A DNA stretch of 6,361 bases from CAZBDV01 sp964490765 (GTDB lineage Bacteria > Cloacimonadota > Cloacimonadia > Cloacimonadales > JAJBBL01). Of the stretch, positions 1-5,155 are shown in pieces. Within the stretch, counting starts at the first letter, position 1. Every line of letters begins with the position of its first letter. The position numbers and the translations under genes were made by a program. The stretch lies in assembly GCA_964490765.1 (NCBI GenBank), contig CAZBDV010000060.1:1-6361 (forward strand). Direction: 5' to 3'. A model generated the notes under the pieces. The model saw nothing but the letters and a program-made list of their open reading frames with translations, did not search any database and had not been told where the DNA came from.

Positions 1-3
1 TTA

Positions 4-207
4 GTGCCGATAGTTTATAGTCGTGATGGAGAGCCTTTTGAGATCACTCTGAAACGTTTCAAGAAGAAATGTGAAAAGGCTGCTATTCTCTCTGACATAA
101 AGAAACACCAGGCTTATGAGAAGCCGAGCGAAGAGAGAAAGCGAAAGCGTAATGTCGCCAAACGGAAAGCAATGAAGATAGCCCGTAAGATGCAGATGTA
201 TTCATAA
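4..207 (+). CDS. rpsU: Small ribosomal subunit protein S21
   Basis: This 67-residue, very basic protein matches S21 of the 30S subunit, which binds near the anti-Shine-Dalgarno end of 16S rRNA and assists translation initiation. The N-terminus reads MPIVYSRDGEPFEITLKRFK, the family's opening pattern (short strand, then an acidic/EPF motif, then a Lys/Arg-rich helix). The family's KPSEERKRKR-type stretch follows at about residues 41-50, and the C-terminal helix is rich in Lys and Arg. E. coli S21 is about 71 residues, so this is full length. The start is GTG at position 4, which places Met-Pro exactly where the family begins; the codon before it is TTA and the ribosome binding site lies outside the window. 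It is the first visible gene of a macromolecular synthesis operon and is followed by an intrinsic terminator about 105 nt after its stop. No yqeY gene follows it, although that gene often does in other bacteria. Confidence 0.96.
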   Translation: MPIVYSRDGEPFEITLKRFKKKCEKAAILSDIKKHQAYEKPSEERKRKRNVAKRKAMKIARKMQMYS

Positions 208-243
208 CAAGTTCTCTTCTGCTGTTGCGGCCACATTGCTGTA

Positions 244-376
244 TAGAGATATAGAGTCACTATTTTAGAAAGAAGTGTAACCGAGTAGAGATTTCATATC
301 GTTAAGCAAAGACAAAGGGAGTTTTCTCCCTTTTTTCTGTCATATAGTCCAGTCCGGTCTTTTACCAGATAGAGAT
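244..376 (+). repeat. Three TAGAGAT boxes spaced 42 and 84 nt apart
   Basis: The 7-mer TAGAGAT occurs at 244-250, 286-292 and 370-376, all in the same orientation in the gap after rpsU. The start-to-start distances are 42 and 84 nt, multiples of 10.5, which would put the boxes on the same face of the DNA helix. The second and third copies share one more base (TAGAGATT). I did not notice the 7-mer elsewhere on the + strand of this window. It could be a protein-binding site array or chance; nothing here identifies a binding protein. Confidence 0.3.
314..338 (+). terminator. Intrinsic terminator after rpsU
   Basis: The arms AAAGGGAG (314-321) and CTCCCTTT (326-333) pair perfectly over 8 bp around a TTTT loop, and a run of six T (331-336) follows the G/C part of the stem. 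This is a typical rho-independent terminator for transcripts leaving rpsU. Its place between rpsU and the rest of the operon resembles the attenuating terminator between rpsU and dnaG in E. coli, so partial readthrough is plausible. On the opposite strand the T-run is only three bases, so it should work mainly in the + direction. Confidence 0.85.
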
Positions 377-385
377 TCGATAGCA

Positions 386-428
386 GCTGCCCCGAATTGA
401 TCCAGGGAACCATTTCCTCTCAGGCAGC
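386..428 (+). promoter_or_regulatory. Possible stem-loop in the cvpA leader
   Basis: GCTGCC (386-391) and GGCAGC (423-428) are perfect inverted repeats. Between them, GGAA (406-409) and TTCC (414-417) can pair with a 4-nt loop, extended by a G-U pair. The structure lies 23 nt upstream of the cvpA Shine-Dalgarno. It could be a leader hairpin affecting readthrough or translation, but a 6-bp arm with a 31-nt interior can arise by chance. I found no convincing -35/-10 pair between the terminator and cvpA, and no recognisable riboswitch. Confidence 0.25.
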
Positions 429-450
429 ATAATCTCGAACTTCCTTTCCC

Positions 451-461
451 GGAGGGTTTTA
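451..461 (+). promoter_or_regulatory. Ribosome binding site of cvpA
   Basis: GGAGG at 451-455 lies 6 nt upstream of the ATG at 462, a strong Shine-Dalgarno at good spacing. It fixes the start of the cvpA-like gene. Confidence 0.85.
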
Positions 462-998
462 ATGAATTTTCTCGACATAATATTCCTGTTCATACTGCTG
501 GTGTTCTTCTTTCTCGGATATAAGAGAGGCTTCCTTCTCTCCTTACTGCAACTACTTGGTATCGTACTCGTTATCGTCCTGATCAGGCAGTTCGGTACTG
601 TGATCCGTGAGGGGATACATCACCAGTTCGGTATCTCAGACACATGGGCCATTGTTCTCGGTTACATAGTGATATTTATTATCATTATGATCCTGGCTAA
701 GATAATCAGCCTGGTACTTCAGAAATTAATGGCTTTAATACATCTTGGCTGGATAGACCGCCTTGTTGGTGGTATTGTAAACCTGCTATTCTGTTTTGCC
801 CTGATAGTAATTCTGGTACTCATCCTGGAGATATCCACACTCTCCAATTCGCTCGGCGAAGTGAAAGATAATTCTAAAATCTACAACTCTGCGCGGATAA
901 TAGCGGACGATATTATCAATAACTATTTAGGAGAAATCCCGGGTAGAACATCTGATGAGGGCTGGGTCCGCATTCCCGAACCGCACATACCATTATAA
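462..998 (+). CDS. cvpA: CvpA family inner membrane protein
   Basis: This 178-residue protein has four strongly hydrophobic segments (about residues 3-18, 25-42, 61-86 and 101-123) and fits the CvpA family (colicin V production protein). Family marks are the GYKRGF turn (19-24) after the first segment and the DRLVGGIVN motif (99-107) at the start of the fourth. The tail after residue 124 is polar and ends in a proline-bearing segment (IPEPHIPL). CvpA is an inner-membrane protein needed for colicin V production and linked to envelope stress tolerance in enterobacteria; its biochemical activity is not established, so the role here is inferred. The length is usual for the family. The ATG is supported by GGAGG 6 nt upstream. 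It lies 36 bp before mutS2 on the same strand and probably shares its transcript. CvpA-like genes commonly sit beside mutS2 in bacteria, which supports the call. Confidence 0.85.
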   Translation: MNFLDIIFLFILLVFFFLGYKRGFLLSLLQLLGIVLVIVLIRQFGTVIREGIHHQFGISDTWAIVLGYIVIFIIIMILAKIISLVLQKLMALIHLGWIDRLVGGIVNLLFCFALIVILVLILEISTLSNSLGEVKDNSKIYNSARIIADDIINNYLGEIPGRTSDEGWVRIPEPHIPL

Positions 999-1034
999 AT
1001 CACACATAAGGATAACAGAAATTTACTGAGATAG

Positions 1035-3389
1035 ATGGATTCATACATACAACTGGAATTTGATAAGATAAAGAGAATTCTGGCTAATCTCTGCCACTCC
1101 AATACAGCTAAGCAGCTGGCATTAGCTGCCACACCGATGCAGCAACCAGAGCCGATTATCAGCAGACAGAAACTTGTCGGTGAACTACAGGAGATAATCA
1201 GGAGAGGACACGATACCAATTTTCAGGATATAACCGATATAACACCTCTTTTCGATAAATATGATCATCTGACATATTCTCACAGCGAATTACGCCAGAT
1301 TTATCATATCGTGAATATGGCGCAGGAACTGATTAACATAGTGAAAGAGAATGAAGATGATTTTACAGATTCTCCTGTATATGTGGAGATAGTGGACAAG
1401 CTGACCCCTTTACCGGAGATCATCAAACGTTACAGAGAAATATTTACTGCTGAGGGAGAGATTCTCGATACTGCCTCCCCGGAACTGAAAGGAATCAGAA
1501 AGAGACAATCCAGTATCAGGAAGAATGTCCTCGAACTCCTGGAGAAGAAGATCCAGGACAGATCGCTGGAAAATATAATTCAGGACAAAATCATAACCCT
1601 GAGGGATGATCGTTATGTTATACCTTTAAAAGAGGGAACTATCAGCTCCATGCCAGGTATCGTTCACGGATATTCCGGTAGTAAGGCCACAATCTATGTC
1701 GAGCCGAACGAGGCTATCGGACTCAATAATGATATTCACCATCTACGCGAAGAGGAGAAAGAGGAAATCTTCAGGATCCTGAAAGAATTCACCGCAACAA
1801 TCCAGGAGCATAAGGACGAGATCAATGAGAATTTCGCAATCCTGGCCGATCTCGATTTCCACTACGCTATTGCCAGGTTAGGGAACAGTTTTCAGGGTAA
1901 TATTCCGAGAATATCATCCAGGATGGTTATCAAGCTGGAAGAGGCAAGACACCCCTTACTGCTTCATACACTGAAAAGCAGGGATAAGGTCGTCCCCTTT
2001 GATCTTCAGCTCGGTGAAGATTACAAAATACTCATCCTCTCCGGACCCAATACGGGAGGAAAAACAGTCACCCTGAAAACCATCGGGTTGCTGACATTGA
2101 TGGCACTCAGCGGATTTCCAGTCCCGGCATCCAAGAATTCTGAATTCGGACTCTTCCAGCATATACTGGCAGATATTGGCGACCAGCAGTCGCTGGAAGA
2201 TTCACTCAGTACATTCTCAGCCCATCTGAACCACATCAGGCATATGCTGGAGATTGGTAATGATCAGACCCTTATCCTCATAGACGAAATCGGTGCTGCA
2301 ACCGACCCGGAACAGGGTGCTGCTCTCGCTCAGGCAATTTTAGAGGAGTTAATCACCAGGAGGGTTGTCGGTGTCGTTACTACCCATTATACCCCCCTGA
2401 AAATCTACGCTATGGATTCAGAACTCTGCCGGAATGCAGCCATGCAGTTCGATCCTGACAGGCACATCCCCACCTTTCGTTTTATGCTCGGGTTGCCCGG
2501 TAATAGCTTCGCTCTGGAGATAGCCGATAAGCTCGGCCTGCAGGAGAGCCTCCTCGACAGGGCCAGGGAACTTGCGGGTAAGCAGAATATCGAATTGACC
2601 GACCTCCTCACGAAAATCGCCAACGAAAAAAAAGAACTCGCCCGGAACAGATTTCAATATGAATTGAAAATCAAACTGCTCAACATGAAGATCGGTGAAT
2701 ATGAGGAGAAACTCGCTCTGATGGAGAGCGACAGAAAGAGCATCAGGCAGAATACAGTCAGAGAGGCTCGAGACTATCTTACTAATCTGCAGAGAGAACT
2801 GACCGAAGATCTTGACCGCCTGAAGGAACAGGAGAAAGAGAAGAAGAAGTCAGCCAGCCGTCAAATCCTGAAAAAGATCTCCAAAATGAGCAATGACCTC
2901 GTGCAGGAGGAACATGAACTCCTTTCTGATAACCTTACCCCGGTCAGTGAACCCAAAATAGGCGAAACGGTCTGGATAAGAAACCTCGGCGGGACAGGTG
3001 AGATCGTTACAATAGAAAAAAATGGTGTTAAAGTTGACTTCAATGGTATATTATATCTGACTGATACTGATAATCTCTTCTACCGTGAAAAGAGTAAGCG
3101 GGTTAACAAAACTCCGGCCAGACCTGTAACCCCGAGCAGCAGCAAGGCAAAGACAGAACTGAAGGTTCTGGGCCTGACCTTCGAAGAAGCATTACCGTCT
3201 ATCGAAACTTTCATTGACGAAGGATATGCAGCCGGCTTAAATAAGTTGAGAATAGTCCATGGTAAGGGAACAGGAGCCCTGAGGAATAAGATAAGAAACT
3301 ATTTGAAGGGATCACACAGGATTAAAGAATTTTATTCTCCAGCACCAGAAGCCGGCGGCGATGGTGTCACAGTCATTGTGATAAATTGA
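1035..3389 (+). CDS. mutS2: MutS2: MutS-family ATPase with C-terminal Smr domain
   Basis: The 784 residues match the usual MutS2 length. It lacks the mismatch-recognition domain of MutS. Order: helical core/clamp (about 1-300); ATPase (about 305-510) with Walker A GPNTGGKT (337-344), the signature DIGDQQSLEDSLSTFSAH (380-397), Walker B ending in D417-E418, and the H-loop TTHYTPLK (449-456); a charged coiled coil (about 525-632); a KOW-like barrel (about 640-682); a linker (683-707); and an Smr domain (708-784) with HGKGTG (742-747). Known family roles are suppression of recombination at branched DNA and, in Bacillus, splitting of collided ribosomes. Oddities: the Smr LDLR/LDxH motif reads LKVL (709-712), removing the Asp, and the segment after Walker B reads DEIGAATDPEQG where a GxGT pattern is common. 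The ATG directly follows an in-frame TAG (1032-1034), so it cannot start further upstream; its Shine-Dalgarno is weak. dnaG follows after 17 bp. Confidence 0.96.
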   Translation: MDSYIQLEFDKIKRILANLCHSNTAKQLALAATPMQQPEPIISRQKLVGELQEIIRRGHDTNFQDITDITPLFDKYDHLTYSHSELRQIYHIVNMAQELINIVKENEDDFTDSPVYVEIVDKLTPLPEIIKRYREIFTAEGEILDTASPELKGIRKRQSSIRKNVLELLEKKIQDRSLENIIQDKIITLRDDRYVIPLKEGTISSMPGIVHGYSGSKATIYVEPNEAIGLNNDIHHLREEEKEEIFRILKEFTATIQEHKDEINENFAILADLDFHYAIARLGNSFQGNIPRISSRMVIKLEEARHPLLLHTLKSRDKVVPFDLQLGEDYKILILSGPNTGGKTVTLKTIGLLTLMALSGFPVPASKNSEFGLFQHILADIGDQQSLEDSLSTFSAHLNHIRHMLEIGNDQTLILIDEIGAATDPEQGAALAQAILEELITRRVVGVVTTHYTPLKIYAMDSELCRNAAMQFDPDRHIPTFRFMLGLPGNSFALEIADKLGLQESLLDRARELAGKQNIELTDLLTKIANEKKELARNRFQYELKIKLLNMKIGEYEEKLALMESDRKSIRQNTVREARDYLTNLQRELTEDLDRLKEQEKEKKKSASRQILKKISKMSNDLVQEEHELLSDNLTPVSEPKIGETVWIRNLGGTGEIVTIEKNGVKVDFNGILYLTDTDNLFYREKSKRVNKTPARPVTPSSSKAKTELKVLGLTFEEALPSIETFIDEGYAAGLNKLRIVHGKGTGALRNKIRNYLKGSHRIKEFYSPAPEAGGDGVTVIVIN

Positions 3390-3394
3390 GGGAG

Positions 3395-3406
3395 AAAGGT
3401 TAGATA
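3395..3406 (+). promoter_or_regulatory. Ribosome binding site of dnaG
   Basis: AAAGG (3395-3399), preceded by GGGAG (3390-3394), lies 7 nt upstream of the ATG at 3407. Two overlapping Shine-Dalgarno-like purine blocks fill the 17-bp gap after the mutS2 stop, which fits translation of dnaG from the same message. Confidence 0.7.
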
Positions 3407-5146
3407 ATGGACCAGCGTATTATTGATCAGGTAATCGAAGGGAACAATATTGTATCTATTGTCGAACAGTACCTCCCTCTTAAAAAGAGCGGTACAAATT
3501 ATAAAGCCTGCTGTCCGTTCCACGATGAGAAGACCCCCTCTTTTGTCGTCAGTGAGAAGAAACAGATCTTCAAATGTTTCGGATGTGGCAAGGGGGGAAA
3601 TGTCATCCACTTCGTTATGGAGATGGAAAAGATACCCTTCTTCGAAGCACTGGAGAAGCTGGCATCTCGAGCCGGCATAAAGCTTACGAAACGAAAGACG
3701 GCAACAGAGAGTAAAGTCCGTACACGCCAGGAGTTGTTATTGAAGATTTATGACCTGGCAAAAGATTATTATGTCGATAACCTGCAACGGTTTGGTGATA
3801 CCACTCTCAAGATGCTCGAAGAGAGAGGTATTTCCCGCCAGACAATAGAGAAATTCGAACTCGGATACGCCCTGAATGGAACGACTGGTCTCCTTAACTA
3901 TCTGCAGAAATGTGAAATAAATAGTGAATTACTGAAGCAATCGGGCCTGTTTGTCACAACTCAAAAGGGTCTGCTTGATCTCTTCCGGGAACGACTGATC
4001 TTCCCCATTCATTCGGCTCAGGGTAATGTGGTAGCTTTTGGCGCTCGATTACTCTTTCCCGATCAGAAGGGTGGTAAGTATATTAACTCACCAACGACTG
4101 CATTATACACAAAAGGGAAAGAGTTATACGGCTTTCACCTCACACGTCACGAGATAAGAAAACTCGATTACGCACTCGTTACAGAAGGTTATACCGATTT
4201 TCTTCGCCTCTATGAAAGTGGCTTTCTCAATTCCGTAGCGACACTTGGAACAGCCTTTACCGAAGAACAGATCAAGATGCTGTCACGCTACTCGAAGAAT
4301 ATCTATCTCCTCTATGACGGAGATCTGGCCGGAAGAAAAGCTGCTATAAAGGCCGCAGAGAATCTCCTGATTAGTGGGGCCAATCCAAAGATAGTTAACC
4401 TGCCAGATGGTGAAGATGCCGATAGTTTCCTGAAAACCCAGCAGAGTGAAGCGCTGAAGGAATTGATAGAGAATGCTCTCCCACCGGTAACCTATCTGCA
4501 CCAGAACTCAGATCTGGGAATGACAGTGAAAGAGAAGCTGGAGATGTTACTGGAAACAGCTAATCAAATGCACGACCTTCTGGAAAAAGAACTCTTTCTG
4601 AAAGATATCGCCAGCGTCTTCTCGATCTCCCTGCCATCATTGACTCAACGCATCAGACGGAGAAGAACAGCAGGACAGAACACCGAAACGGCTACTCGAG
4701 AGAAAAAAATCCTGAGACGATTTATGGAAGAAGAGAATCTGCTGATCTGCCTTCTTAACGGGATAATAGAGGATATCAGCGAACTTGGTGATATCGATGC
4801 CAGTTACTTTTTTAACGAGCAGTATAAAAAAGTTTTTGAAACCCTGCAAAAATTTGATTATCTTATAGATAATGAGAAAATTGCATCAATATTAGCCGAA
4901 TTAGAGGAAGAAGATGCTATGCAGATAAAAATTATCAGTGAACTTTCTTTAGCTGACGTGCCACCGGTACCGTTCGAGGCAATTGTTAATGACCTCCGGA
5001 TTCGGAAATATCAAAATGAATTAAGAAACCTTGACGAATCAGCTGCTTTCACAGAGGATAAAGTATCCCACTTCCGCCGTAAGAAAGAACTTCTGGAAAA
5101 GATGCGTAACTCGTCACGAAAAGTTATACATAAAAATAGAATATAA
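3407..5146 (+). CDS. dnaG: DNA primase
   Basis: DnaG makes the RNA primers for leading-strand starts and Okazaki fragments and works with the replicative helicase DnaB at the fork. The 579 residues match the usual length (about 580 in E. coli). An N-terminal CHC2 zinc finger has C36-P-F-H39 and C57-F-G-C60 with the usual 17-residue spacing. The RNA polymerase core includes RERLIFPIHSAQGNVVAFGAR (about 194-214) and KYINSPTTALYTKGKELYG (224-242). The TOPRIM fold carries the catalytic acidic residues: E260 in VTEGYTDF, and D304 and D306 in YDGDLAGR, with LPDGEDADSF (332-341) after it. All expected metal-binding residues are present, so it should be active. Residues from about 430 form a less conserved, charged C-terminal domain expected to bind DnaB. 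It lies 17 bp after mutS2 and 9 bp before rpoD, the normal dnaG-rpoD pairing. A run of seven A (4703-4709) falls at the junction between core and C-terminal domain. Confidence 0.98.
   Translation: MDQRIIDQVIEGNNIVSIVEQYLPLKKSGTNYKACCPFHDEKTPSFVVSEKKQIFKCFGCGKGGNVIHFVMEMEKIPFFEALEKLASRAGIKLTKRKTATESKVRTRQELLLKIYDLAKDYYVDNLQRFGDTTLKMLEERGISRQTIEKFELGYALNGTTGLLNYLQKCEINSELLKQSGLFVTTQKGLLDLFRERLIFPIHSAQGNVVAFGARLLFPDQKGGKYINSPTTALYTKGKELYGFHLTRHEIRKLDYALVTEGYTDFLRLYESGFLNSVATLGTAFTEEQIKMLSRYSKNIYLLYDGDLAGRKAAIKAAENLLISGANPKIVNLPDGEDADSFLKTQQSEALKELIENALPPVTYLHQNSDLGMTVKEKLEMLLETANQMHDLLEKELFLKDIASVFSISLPSLTQRIRRRRTAGQNTETATREKKILRRFMEEENLLICLLNGIIEDISELGDIDASYFFNEQYKKVFETLQKFDYLIDNEKIASILAELEEEDAMQIKIISELSLADVPPVPFEAIVNDLRIRKYQNELRNLDESAAFTEDKVSHFRRKKELLEKMRNSSRKVIHKNRI
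4836..4873 (+). promoter_or_regulatory. Weak promoter-like motifs and AT-rich dyad inside dnaG
   Basis: TTGAAA (4836-4841) is followed after 17 nt by TATCTT (4859-4864), matching the sigma-70 consensus at five and four of six positions. The second hexamer lies inside a perfect dyad, ATTATCT-TAT-AGATAAT (4857-4873), in the most AT-rich part of dnaG, about 290 bp before rpoD. An internal promoter feeding rpoD from within dnaG is known in E. coli, so the position is suggestive. Dyads of this size are expected a few times by chance in a window of this length, so this stays a candidate. Confidence 0.2.
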
Positions 5147-5155
5147 GGAGCATTC
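5145..5155 (+). promoter_or_regulatory. Ribosome binding site of rpoD overlapping the dnaG stop
   Basis: AAGGAG (5145-5150) shares its first two bases with the TAA stop of dnaG and lies 5 nt before the ATG at 5156. This strong site sets the rpoD start and suggests that ribosomes finishing dnaG could reinitiate on rpoD. Confidence 0.85.

Noticed and set aside
225..255. Promoter TTGCGG to TATAGA before the terminator
   Set aside because: The 19-nt spacer is long, the -35 match is poor, and a start here would run straight into the terminator.
294..413. 39-residue open frame on the - strand in the rpsU-cvpA gap
   Set aside because: It runs through the terminator hairpin, its purine block sits too close to the ATG, and the product has no recognisable features.
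397..433. Promoter TTGATC to CATAAT upstream of cvpA
   Set aside because: The spacer is 25 nt, too long for sigma-70, and no better -35 lies 16-18 nt upstream of CATAAT.
208..461. A small RNA gene, tRNA or missed gene such as yqeY in the gap
   Set aside because: No cloverleaf, no open frame with a usable start and ribosome binding site on the + strand, and no recognisable RNA family apart from the terminator hairpin.
923..1219. 98-codon open frame on the - strand across the cvpA/mutS2 junction
   Set aside because: It overlaps the end of cvpA and the start of mutS2, has a Cys/Ser/Leu-rich shadow composition and no recognisable domain.
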